Source: Filomicrobium insigne (lineage in GTDB: Bacteria; Pseudomonadota; Alphaproteobacteria; Rhizobiales; Hyphomicrobiaceae). From it: DNA of 64,000 nt. The notes beneath the pieces were generated by a model, which was given only the letters and a program-made list of their open reading frames with translations, made no database searches and had not been told where the DNA came from. The stretch lies in contig NZ_FNJC01000004.1 of the NCBI RefSeq assembly GCF_900104305.1, positions 310,001 through 374,000 of the forward strand, given 5' to 3'. The position numbers and the translations under genes were made by a program. Below are positions 16,235 through 24,280 of this stretch, piece after piece (the first letter of the stretch is position 1; each line of letters starts with the position of its first letter).

Positions 16235-17758
16235 TTAATTCGATTGCGTAGTTTGAGCGTTTATCTCGCTCGTACGTTTGAAACGGGATGAGATGGCCGG
16301 ATACAACGACCAGAGCACGAACGCGGCGGCCAACGCGAGGATAGTTCCGCTGATCGGGCGCTCGACGAAGATCCAGAAATTATCTTCGTAGTTTGCAAGC
16401 GACGTCAGGAAGTAGCGCTCTGCCAACGGGCCGAGAATTACGCCCAGAACGAGCGGAGCCGTCGGGAAGTTTGCGCGCTTCATGATGAAGCCTAGGACGC
16501 CGAAAATCAGGCATACGTAGACGTCGAAAATATTGTTGCGGACGCCGTAGGCCCCGACGACGGACAATACGATGATAAAGGCCCCGAGGATGGCGGGGGG
16601 AACCTTCATCAACGTAGAGAAGCCGCGGGCGACGACGACGGCAGCTATGATCATCAGGAAGTTGGCGATGATCATGCTAACGAAGATCGTATAGACCAAT
16701 GATGGATCCATGCGGAACAGCAACGGCCCCGGATTAATGCCGTGGATGAGCATCGCAGCCAACATAATCGCGGTTGCTGCGCTGCCTGGGATGCCGAGCG
16801 TCAGCAGTGGGATCATGGCCGCACCAGTGGTTGCGTTTTTAGCGGCTTCGGGAGCAGCAAGCGCCTGTTCGACGCCCGTACCGAACTCGGCGCCGCGACC
16901 CGAGGCCTGACGTTCCACGCCGTAGGCCAGAACCGCGCCGACGGTGGCGCCTGCGCCTGGGATCATGCCGACCATGCAACCCAGACCTGAGCCACGCAGC
17001 ATTGATCCCTTGTACTGCCAGAGTTCACGCCAGGTGATCTGTTTGCCTGGTTTGGGTGCGAACGAGCTCTTCAGGTTTACGTTTTTTGCCAACAGGTCGA
17101 CGACCTCGCCAATGGCGAAAAGACCGATCATCACGACCGTGAAGTTGATCCCGCTTTCAATTTGCGGGATTCCAAAGGTGAAGCGGCTAAGGCCATGATG
17201 AGGATCAATGCCGACGCAACCGATCACCAGCCCGATGAACATAGAAAGGGCGCTGAGGACCGGCATGTCCTTTGCGATTGCCACGACGCTGGCGAGACCG
17301 AGGATGGTTGCCGCAAAAAATTCCGGTTGGTCGAACCGTAATGCAAAGGCAGCGAAGGGCGGGGATCCGACGGCGAGCAAGATTGCCGACAGGAGGCCAC
17401 CAGTAGCAGAGGCCGTAATCGCGATGCGTAACGCACGCGTCGAAAGGCCTTTGACCGTCATAGGATAGCCGTCCCAGCACGCGGGGAGTGATGCGGGTGT
17501 ACCGGGAATGTTGATGAGGATCGAAGAGATCGATCCGCCGAATACGCCACCTGCGTAGATGCCCCCGAGGAAGCACATCGCCGTGACCGGTTCCATTACA
17601 TAGGTAAAAGGCAGAGCCATCGCCATGGCGTTGACGAAAGAGATGCCTGGTAACGCGCCTGCGATGGTGCCCATCATCAAGCCCGTTATGAGGATCAGGA
17701 AGTTATGGGGCTGGAGGGCTCCATGCAGACCGGTCAAGAAAAGAGAAAGGAGATCCAT
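16235..17758 (-). CDS. TctA-type large membrane subunit of a tripartite tricarboxylate transporter
   Basis: A 507-residue integral membrane protein with about 11-12 predicted helices. It shows the TctA signatures GALPGISFVNAMAMALP near the N-terminus and GMIPGAGATVGAVLAYG in the middle, which form the two pseudo-symmetric substrate loops. With TctB and the TctC binding protein it makes an ion-driven carboxylate importer. It starts 11 bases after tctB and leads into sauS, so the cargo is inferred to be a C2 sulfonate such as sulfoacetate; family members also take citrate and other acids. Confidence 0.93.
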   Translation of the reverse strand: MDLLSLFLTGLHGALQPHNFLILITGLMMGTIAGALPGISFVNAMAMALPFTYVMEPVTAMCFLGGIYAGGVFGGSISSILINIPGTPASLPACWDGYPMTVKGLSTRALRIAITASATGGLLSAILLAVGSPPFAAFALRFDQPEFFAATILGLASVVAIAKDMPVLSALSMFIGLVIGCVGIDPHHGLSRFTFGIPQIESGINFTVVMIGLFAIGEVVDLLAKNVNLKSSFAPKPGKQITWRELWQYKGSMLRGSGLGCMVGMIPGAGATVGAVLAYGVERQASGRGAEFGTGVEQALAAPEAAKNATTGAAMIPLLTLGIPGSAATAIMLAAMLIHGINPGPLLFRMDPSLVYTIFVSMIIANFLMIIAAVVVARGFSTLMKVPPAILGAFIIVLSVVGAYGVRNNIFDVYVCLIFGVLGFIMKRANFPTAPLVLGVILGPLAERYFLTSLANYEDNFWIFVERPISGTILALAAAFVLWSLYPAISSRFKRTSEINAQTTQSN

Positions 17759-17769
17759 TGGTTAGCCTC

Positions 17770-18309
17770 TCAGTAGATGCGCAGCACGCGATAGAGCGAA
17801 ATCGTCCATTGATTAAAGGGTTCGACGCCGCGGTTGAGAGGCATCTTGGCCAGGGCAACGAACATGTAGAGAAGGACGATTGTACCGATGATGCTGACAA
17901 GGCTGATGGTTATGGGCGACCGGATCTGGCCCATGAGGCACCAGGTCACGATAAAGAGGAATGTGGCCAGTGCGAAGCCCAGGTAAGGGATTGCAAAGCC
18001 GTAAATCAGGATCACCCCGACTCCGGCGATGGCCATAACGGCTGAGCCGTTATTTGCCTTTTCGCCGTTTTGTGTTGTGTCGTTCCCGTCGCGCGCACTG
18101 ATGCGCCAGTTGTTTAATTCGACAAGGAACGCAAGCAGGGAGAAAAATGCCAAGCCGGCCAACATGGCTTTGGGCCACCCGCCAGGGCCGACGGCATTAG
18201 GAACGTTAAGCATGGCGGGGTTTGAGGCGATGTGCGTCCACAAGAATGCGCAGGCCAGCAGCATCGACAGAGGGAACGCTGTACGGATCAGGCGTTTTGA
18301 AGATGTCAT
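17770..18309 (-). CDS. TctB-type small membrane subunit of a tripartite tricarboxylate transporter
   Basis: A 179-residue protein with four predicted transmembrane helices separated by a polar loop (residues about 67-87, NWRISARDGNDTTQNGEKAN), the usual layout of TctB. It is poorly conserved in sequence across the family; identity comes from topology, size and position directly upstream of tctA. It is separated from tctC by a terminator-like hairpin. Confidence 0.88.
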   Translation of the reverse strand: MTSSKRLIRTAFPLSMLLACAFLWTHIASNPAMLNVPNAVGPGGWPKAMLAGLAFFSLLAFLVELNNWRISARDGNDTTQNGEKANNGSAVMAIAGVGVILIYGFAIPYLGFALATFLFIVTWCLMGQIRSPITISLVSIIGTIVLLYMFVALAKMPLNRGVEPFNQWTISLYRVLRIY

Positions 18310-18471
18310 CTTTTATCGATCTCGGTGTGCGTCGTCGGGTGGGCGGCGCGTCTCAGCAGGAAGTGCGCGGCTATACCGTAACCAGTCCAGTGCCAAAGTG
18401 ATCAGCGCTGGTTAGTCGGGCGCATCGTAGTCAGCAGACGGTGCAGGCATATTTTGCCGTGCGAGGTCTTA

Positions 18472-18507
18472 AAAACGAAAGCCGGCGTCGCGATAACGCG
18501 ACGCCGG
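18472..18507 (-). terminator. Intrinsic terminator/attenuator after tctC
   Basis: An 11-bp perfect stem, CCGGCGTCGCG (18482-18492) and CGCGACGCCGG (18497-18507), with a 4-nt loop. On the minus strand it is followed by a T-rich run (complement of 18472-18480). It lies just downstream of tctC and upstream of tctB. Partial termination would yield more binding protein than membrane subunits. Confidence 0.8.
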
Positions 18508-18522
18508 GTAGTCCAATCATCA

Positions 18523-19527
18523 TCACTTTTTCTTCGACGCGCTCTTTTCTTCGGCGGTCGTGGGGAAGCGCTCCAGATAGGATTTTACCGTTTGGTAGAA
18601 CTTCGCAACGGTTTCCTTGGTCTCTTCAGGAGAAAGAGGCTTGGTGCAGGTGTAAGTTCCTTCGCAGAATTCTTTCCATTCTGGCGAAGCGAGGATTTTG
18701 TTTGCAGCTTCGTTCAGCACTGCAACGCGATCAGCGGGAGTCTTGGACGAAACAGCGATGGTTCTAAAATTTGGAAGGTCGTTGATTTCGAGGCCGTTTT
18801 CTTTCGACGTTTCGATATCGGGGAACGACTCGTGGCTCTTTTCGTCAAACACAATGAGCGGACGCAGGTCGCCGGATTTGAGGAACTGCGCGACGTCGCC
18901 GGGTTCTTCGTAGATCATGTCCGTATGACCGCCGACGGCAGAAGCATAGCGCTCGGCGGGCTTACCAAACGGTACGTTCACGATCTTCACGCCCTTGGTG
19001 GCTAGGTACTTTAGCGTGATGTCGTCCATCGTGCCGTAACCCGACGTTGCGCACCGCAACTTGCCTGGGTTGGCTTTCGCGAATTCAGCGAGGTCCTTGT
19101 AGGATTTGAACGGGCTGTCCTTACGGACGAACAACATCGAGGGCGAGCTCTGCATCATGCCGACATAGGCAAACTCATCCGGGTTGTGATTCCCGATTCC
19201 GGCTGCCCATGCAGAGACCGAAAGTGCGATAAGTGTCGCTGCGCTGTGTCCATCACTCGAGTCCGTGAGCAGGCGGGTGAGGCCAGCGTTGCCGGAAGCG
19301 CCGGATACGTTGGCGACAGGCAGAGGAACGCCGAGAATGGGTTCTGCGAGCTGCGCAAATTTACGACCCATCAAGTCCGCGCCGCCGCCGGGACCGAAGG
19401 TAACAATCATATCAATCGGCCGGGACGGGTATTTTTCATCGGCCGCGGCTTGCGTCGCTACGCCGCCGAGTACCAATAGCGCAAGGGTCGAGGCGCAGGC
19501 CGCCTCGCGCAAGGATCGTCTTAGCAT
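18523..19527 (-). CDS. TctC-type periplasmic binding protein of a tripartite tricarboxylate transporter
   Basis: A 334-residue secreted protein of the Bug/TctC family. It has a signal peptide, then YPSRPIDMIVTFGPGGGADL and VANVSGASGNAGLTRLL, the two loops that grip carboxylates through ordered water in this family. The ATG at 19527 has GGAG upstream and opens the signal peptide directly; the longer frame to 19593 does not. It is the first gene of the leftward operon and is divergent from an IclR regulator. Confidence 0.93.
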   Translation of the reverse strand: MLRRSLREAACASTLALLVLGGVATQAAADEKYPSRPIDMIVTFGPGGGADLMGRKFAQLAEPILGVPLPVANVSGASGNAGLTRLLTDSSDGHSAATLIALSVSAWAAGIGNHNPDEFAYVGMMQSSPSMLFVRKDSPFKSYKDLAEFAKANPGKLRCATSGYGTMDDITLKYLATKGVKIVNVPFGKPAERYASAVGGHTDMIYEEPGDVAQFLKSGDLRPLIVFDEKSHESFPDIETSKENGLEINDLPNFRTIAVSSKTPADRVAVLNEAANKILASPEWKEFCEGTYTCTKPLSPEETKETVAKFYQTVKSYLERFPTTAEEKSASKKK

Positions 19528-19994
19528 CTTGAGTGTCTCCTCTCCGTGGAATTCGAACCATTGTAGCCTGGCTCGTTGTTCCGTTAAATTCATCGTTGTT
19601 AAGAACGGCTCGGGCCGTGATGCGATTGAATTTTTCCTTGTCGTGTGCGCCTGCCGAGCCTCGTCAGCGTCTCAAAAATGTGAGACACTGCGTCCAGCTT
19701 TGCGTATCGTAGGGGCTCGTGTCAACGCTCTATCGAGTATGCCAAGAAAAAACAAAGGTAATGCGGCAGAGCAAAAACAAATGCTGCACTGCGGCAATTG
19801 AAAAGTGTGATTCGACCCTTTGAAAACAGGCTCGAGCAATATGCGTGACTAATTCTGGAATTTGAAATGTCGGATTGCTCTGCGCCCGAGCGTCGGTTAT
19901 CGGCATACGGACATCTCACTCCAGTTCGTTGCGGAAGTTCTGACTTTCTTTCAGCTGGCTTTAGCGCAGACGCGCAGATTGTTACCTTGCGGAC
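19528..19994. promoter_or_regulatory. Divergent tctC/IclR promoter region with GTCTCA-N6-TGAGAC palindrome
   Basis: This 467-base gap separates the divergent tctC and IclR genes and holds no credible gene. The strongest element is GTCTCA at 19669-19674 and TGAGAC at 19681-19686, a perfect inverted repeat with a 6-base spacer. IclR proteins bind short palindromes of this kind, so it is a candidate operator controlling the sulfonate operon. The gap is AT-richer than its neighbours. No sigma-factor boxes can be assigned with confidence. Confidence 0.55.
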
Positions 19995-20822
19995 GTGGAG
20001 ACGCACTGGAGAATGAAAAAACAAAACGAAAAATCTCTAGCCTCTAAGTCGGCGGGTGAGGGTGACAGTTCAGATCGGCTGTCCGCGCTTGAAAAATCTA
20101 TGCTTGTTATTGAGGCAATCGTGGACCATCCGCAGCCGGTCAGCTTGCCAGAGTTAACGTTGCGTCTTGGCATGCCACGCCAGACGATTCACAGGCTGCT
20201 CCAGCAATTGACGGATAACCGGCTCATTGTTCGTGATGCTTCGCGAGATCGTTATACTGTGGGTCCGCGTTTGTCTCATTTGGCATTCGCTACGTTGCGC
20301 TCACGTAATCAGACGGCGCCGGTCCGGGCAATTTTGTCCGCCCTCGTTGACGAAACCGGCGAGACCTGCAACGTCGGCGCGCTCGATGGCTGGGATTTTG
20401 TCTATCTGGAACGCATTGAATGCGAGTGGTCACTTCGCGTGCATCTTGTTGCGGGATCGCGCGTGCGAGCGCATAGCACATCAGGCGGTAAGGTCATGCT
20501 TGCCTACCTTGAGCCCGGAGTTCGCAAAACGCTTCTTCAATCCCGAAAGCTAGAGTCGTTCACGCCCAACACAATCACTAATTACGCCAAACTGGAGCAG
20601 CATTTGGCCAGCGTGCGCGAGTTGGGTTATGCGTTGAATGACAAGGAGCAGAACATCGGCATCGTCGGCGTCGCCGTGCCAATCTTGGATGAACACGGCA
20701 CCGCGCTGGCGGCACTTGCATTGCACGGCCCTGAATCGCGTCTCACGGCGAAGACTGCTGTGAAATATGTGCCAACTCTCCAGCGCGCCGCCAAAAAGCT
20801 TGCGGCAGTCTGGACCCGGTAA
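19995..20822 (+). CDS. IclR-family transcriptional regulator of the sulfonate operon
   Basis: A 275-residue IclR protein: winged helix-turn-helix at about residues 28-88 (SLPELTLRLGMPRQTIHRLL) and a C-terminal effector domain with VDETGETCNVGALDG, HSTSGGKVMLAYL and GIVGVAVPI. It is transcribed divergently from tctC, which suggests control of the tct-sau-xsc operon with a sulfonate or pathway acid as effector. The start is uncertain: GTG at 19995, or ATG at 20013 which has GGAGA too close upstream. It converges on the GntR gene. Confidence 0.9.
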   Translation: METHWRMKKQNEKSLASKSAGEGDSSDRLSALEKSMLVIEAIVDHPQPVSLPELTLRLGMPRQTIHRLLQQLTDNRLIVRDASRDRYTVGPRLSHLAFATLRSRNQTAPVRAILSALVDETGETCNVGALDGWDFVYLERIECEWSLRVHLVAGSRVRAHSTSGGKVMLAYLEPGVRKTLLQSRKLESFTPNTITNYAKLEQHLASVRELGYALNDKEQNIGIVGVAVPILDEHGTALAALALHGPESRLTAKTAVKYVPTLQRAAKKLAAVWTR

Positions 20823-20866
20823 GTTTTTTCGGCGCAGCTGCTACTCGAGCGATCACGCCTGCGGCG

Positions 20867-21538
20867 TCAGATCAGGGCCTGCAGGGTCTTCATTGTGTAC
20901 TCTTCGACATAGTCGATCAGGGCATCGGATGCGGCGCGGGCCCCATCCGCGTCGTTGGCGGCGATGGCGCGCGCTATATCGGCATGCATCGCGCTCACTT
21001 TTTTCAAGTCTCCGAACTTGTTGAAGTTGAGGAACCAGAACCGGCGTGTTTGTGCCTGAATTGGCGCCATTGCGGCGGCCGCGTACTTATTGTCCGCCGT
21101 TGCGACGACCAGGTGATTGAACTCACGGTCTGCGGCGATGAAGATCATCTCGTCGTTTTCGTGGGACGCATGATCAAACCGTTCGGCAAGGCTGATGAAT
21201 TGTGTTTTTTCCGCCTGACCAGCCAACCGTGCAGCCCGTGCTGCGATCACGCGCTCCAACTCGCGACGTACCTCGATCAGCTTGAACTGGTCCGTGATAT
21301 CGATTTCGGAGACGATCGCGCCAGCGCGCGGCATGATTGTGAGGCTGCCCTCACGGGCAAGCCGCTGCATCGCCTCGCGAACTGGCGTGCGGCCCAGGCC
21401 GAGCTTGTTGCTGATCGAGTTTTCCGAAATGCGGCACCCGGGAGGTAGCCTCAGGGTGACGATCATTTCTTCGATCACACGATATGCCTGCTGGGCTCGC
21501 GTTTCCTCTGAGACGTCAAGTGCCAACGTTTCATTCAT
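20867..21538 (-). CDS. GntR-family regulator, FCD (FadR-like) subgroup
   Basis: A 223-residue regulator with an N-terminal winged helix (ENSISNKLGLGRTPVREAMQRL, residues about 40-61) and an all-helical FCD domain. The acidic and histidine positions expected to bind a metal and a carboxylate effector appear in ADREFNHLVVATADN. FadR-type GntR proteins commonly sense organic acids. It converges with the IclR gene 44 bases away. Whether it regulates the sulfonate genes is not shown by sequence. Confidence 0.9.
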   Translation of the reverse strand: MNETLALDVSEETRAQQAYRVIEEMIVTLRLPPGCRISENSISNKLGLGRTPVREAMQRLAREGSLTIMPRAGAIVSEIDITDQFKLIEVRRELERVIAARAARLAGQAEKTQFISLAERFDHASHENDEMIFIAADREFNHLVVATADNKYAAAAMAPIQAQTRRFWFLNFNKFGDLKKVSAMHADIARAIAANDADGARAASDALIDYVEEYTMKTLQALI

Positions 21539-22262
21539 CAGTGAATCCGTGATTGCGCAGGTATTGATTGTCTTACTCGGTGCGTAGCTATTCAGACGGC
21601 GCGATTTGATTGAGCCAGATCTGTGGGCTTTGTACCAAATCGCCAGCGATCGCTGTGCTTACGCACGCTTATCATACGTGCCCGAGTCTCCGATGGGCAA
21701 GGATGGGCTTGTGTGCGTGCTGGGTTTCGCCTCAAGTTTGTGTTTATAGGCCTTCGATCGAAGAGTGCGTCTGGATTGGGATGATGTGCAACTTTATCTT
21801 TCCATCCCTTCGGATTTATCTAAGTCGTTCGTAGATCAGACGTTTTTGATCATCCTTTTGGAAATAGTCGGTAAGCCTACAAAACGCCATCGTTGCGTGA
21901 TGTTTCACGAGGCGTGGCCATACATGGACGATACGTCCCTGCTCCCACATTCTAGATGTCGTCGACAATAAATGCCGGCGGGGTTGAACATGATGGCTGG
22001 GTGGAACTGATCAGATATAACTGAATCAGGGGGGATATCGTTACCTTTCTCAAAATCGCTGGATGATGTGGTGAACGTTAGTTCATCGCGGGTTGGAAAC
22101 ATGGGCTTCGCGCGCATGTCAGTCAAACAAGCGTAGTCGGGAGTATGGGGTTGCGGGAGGACTTTAGGGGGTGAGGTCAACAAGCTTTGCGGGGGCTTGG
22201 CAGCTTCAGCCGATTGGAAAATCTGTCGTGTGGAAGCACGCAGAAAGGGAGTAGGGCTTAGG
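21539..22262. other. 724-base intergenic region upstream of the flavocytochrome gene
   Basis: No open frame here looks like a real gene. Two small perfect palindromes occur: CGTGA-TGTT-TCACG (21896-21909) and TGAAC-GTTA-GTTCA (22072-22085). The second lies about 180 bases before the fccB-like start. Either might be an operator for the flavocytochrome gene or the divergent GntR gene; no regulator can be named. No tRNA, IS or attachment site was recognised. Confidence 0.4.
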
Positions 22263-23567
22263 ATGAAAAAGATCACGCGCAGGCAGCTTGGCTATATGGC
22301 TGGTGCGGCAGGTGTTGCTGCGGTTGGAACCTTAACATTCGGCCGGGCAGCCATTGCTCAGGGGAGTGCCAAGGTTGTTGTCGTCGGCGGTGGCGCCGGT
22401 GGCGCAACGGTGGCTAACAAGATCAAAGCTGCCGCTCCGAATCTCGATGTGACGTTGGTCGAGGCTAATCCGGCGTTCACGACTTGCTTCTTCTCGAACT
22501 TGTATCTCGGTGGTCTCGTTTCTTTTGACGACATTACCCATGACTATAAGAACATCTCAGATCTTGGCGTCAAAGTCGTTCACGACTGGGCCGAGGACGT
22601 GGATACAGCTGCGAAGGTTGTGAAGCTGAAGGGCGGCACGCAATTGCCCTACGATCGTTTGGTGCTGTCACCTGGCATCGAGCTCAAATACGATTCCGTT
22701 CCGGGCTATTCGAAGGAAGCTGCCGAGCTCATGCCGCATGCGTGGCAAGCCGGTGCGCAGACAAAGCTTCTCAAGGCGAAACTTGAAGCCATGGATGACG
22801 GGGGCCTCGTTGTTCTTGCGGCTCCACCTAACCCTTATCGCTGCCCGCCTGGGCCTTACGAGCGTATGTGCATGATCGCGCACTACCTGAAGACGGCGAA
22901 GCCGAAATCAAAGCTCATCCTGTTTGATCCGAAAACGAAGTTTTCCAAACAGGGAGCCTTCATGGAAGGGTTCAAGGCTCACTACGCGGATATCATCGAA
23001 GTGAATCTCACTGACGAGATTGATTCTTATGCTTTGACGCGTGTCGATCCCAAAACGGGTGAGATCGAGACTGCCAGTGGGCGCAAGGAGAAGGCCGATG
23101 TCGCCAACATTGTGCCAGCGCAACGCGCGGGCTTGATCGCGCATCGCGCAGGGTGTGCCGAAGGAGATTGGTGCCCCACCAATCCGGAGAACATGTCTTC
23201 CACGAAGGTGGAAAACGTCTACGTGCTGGGTGATGCTTCCGTGGCGACAGAGATGCCCAAGTCGGCGTTTTCTGCAAACAGCCAGGCCAAAGTCGTTGCG
23301 GCTGACATTCTGGCAGAACTTGCCGAGAAGAAGAAGTTCCCGCCGCGCTTCCGCAACACATGTTGGTCGGCTATTGCGCCGAAGGACGGCATCAAGGTCG
23401 GAGCCAACTACACTCCGGGTGAGAAGGAGGGTAAGCCGGCGCTCGTTGCGAAGGACAGCTTTGTCTCGAAGCCGGGAGAGCCGGTAGGCTTGCGCGAGGA
23501 AACCTTCACCGAAAGCTTCGGATGGTACTCGGGCATTGTGTCGGACATCTTTGCGAAACCGGCTTGA
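22263..23567 (+). CDS. fccB: Flavocytochrome c sulfide dehydrogenase flavoprotein subunit (FccB-like)
   Basis: A 434-residue secreted flavoprotein. A twin-arginine signal (TRRQLGYMAGAAG) precedes the FAD-binding motif VVVGGGAGGATVANKI. The redox-active disulfide cysteines of the family are seen as C194 (NPYRCPPGPYERMC) and C367 (FRNTCWS), and the C-terminal ETFTESFGWYSGIVSDIF block is typical. It oxidises sulfide (or polysulfide) in the periplasm and passes electrons to a haem subunit. The cytochrome gene is nearby but on the opposite strand. GGGAGTAGGG lies upstream of the ATG. Confidence 0.9.
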   Translation: MKKITRRQLGYMAGAAGVAAVGTLTFGRAAIAQGSAKVVVVGGGAGGATVANKIKAAAPNLDVTLVEANPAFTTCFFSNLYLGGLVSFDDITHDYKNISDLGVKVVHDWAEDVDTAAKVVKLKGGTQLPYDRLVLSPGIELKYDSVPGYSKEAAELMPHAWQAGAQTKLLKAKLEAMDDGGLVVLAAPPNPYRCPPGPYERMCMIAHYLKTAKPKSKLILFDPKTKFSKQGAFMEGFKAHYADIIEVNLTDEIDSYALTRVDPKTGEIETASGRKEKADVANIVPAQRAGLIAHRAGCAEGDWCPTNPENMSSTKVENVYVLGDASVATEMPKSAFSANSQAKVVAADILAELAEKKKFPPRFRNTCWSAIAPKDGIKVGANYTPGEKEGKPALVAKDSFVSKPGEPVGLREETFTESFGWYSGIVSDIFAKPA

Positions 23568-23629
23568 AGCCGGAGTTGCGGATCTTCCGGATTAGGAGAT
23601 CGGCAGCTTTTCATGAGACCAAATTCATG

Positions 23630-23668
23630 AAAAAGGCCGAACGCTTCGGATAAGCGTTCGGCCTTTTT
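23630..23668. terminator. Strong bidirectional intrinsic terminator
   Basis: A 12-bp perfect stem, GGCCGAACGCTT (23635-23646) and AAGCGTTCGGCC (23652-23663), with a 5-nt loop. It is flanked by A5 on the left and T5 on the right. It works on both strands and separates the convergent flavoprotein and cytochrome genes. Confidence 0.93.
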
Positions 23669-23700
23669 GACGTGTGGTGCACAGGTGGTTCTGGCCGTCG

Positions 23701-24033
23701 TTATTTGTTCGGATTGAGCGAGCCAAAATAAACCGCGAGGGCCCTTATCTGTTCTGCGTCGAGCGAGCGCGCGACTGAGATCATTGTGGTGTTGGTGCGT
23801 GATCCGCTTTTGTAGGCTTCGAGTGCTGAAACAAAGTGATCGGTATCGAGGCCCGTTATGGCCGGGATTCCATCCGAACTGCTCTTTGTCTGATGGCAGG
23901 TCGTGCATTCTCCAGCCAGGTATTCTCCGTAAGCCATCAATTCCGGATTTGTGGCTGTTTGAGCTCGGGCTGCATATTCTGTAGCTGTCACACCTAGGAC
24001 GGCCATGGTCGTGGCAAGGCAAAGTAAGCGCAT
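23701..24033 (-). CDS. Monohaem c-type cytochrome, FccA-like haem subunit
   Basis: A 110-residue periplasmic cytochrome with a signal peptide (residues about 1-24) and one haem site, CTTCH (43-47). SLDAEQIRALAVYFGSL is the usual C-terminal helix of class I cytochromes. The proximity to the sulfide dehydrogenase flavoprotein suggests it is the haem partner, resembling the monohaem FccA type. The genes are convergent, which is unusual for an obligate pair. GGGAG precedes the ATG at 24033; the longer frame to 24135 has no signal-like N-terminus. Confidence 0.8.
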   Translation of the reverse strand: MRLLCLATTMAVLGVTATEYAARAQTATNPELMAYGEYLAGECTTCHQTKSSSDGIPAITGLDTDHFVSALEAYKSGSRTNTTMISVARSLDAEQIRALAVYFGSLNPNK

Positions 24034-24280
24034 TGATCTCGTCTTCTCCCATTCCCGTCGCGATCGGATTGGCTGATCATCTTGTTGCCCAAACATACGC
24101 GACACATAGTAATATGCGAATATAATTTTGAGCATTTCAGGACAGGCGCCGCAGCGGAAGCGTGTCGGAGATCTTGCTGTGTCAGAAGGGGGCTATTGCC
24201 GCTGAATTATGCGATTGCGCGGCGCTCTTTGACGGGATGCGTCAACCGGTAGATTCGCTGCGCCACGCCTTTTGCCGCCT

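Noticed and set aside
18454-19005. 183-codon plus-strand frame opposite tctC
   Set aside because: It is fully antisense to a clear TctC gene and spans its terminator.
21896-21909. CGTGA-N4-TCACG as an FNR/CRP site
   Set aside because: The half-sites are close to that pattern, but the 4-base spacing is two short of the usual 6-base spacing, so it was kept only as an unassigned palindrome.
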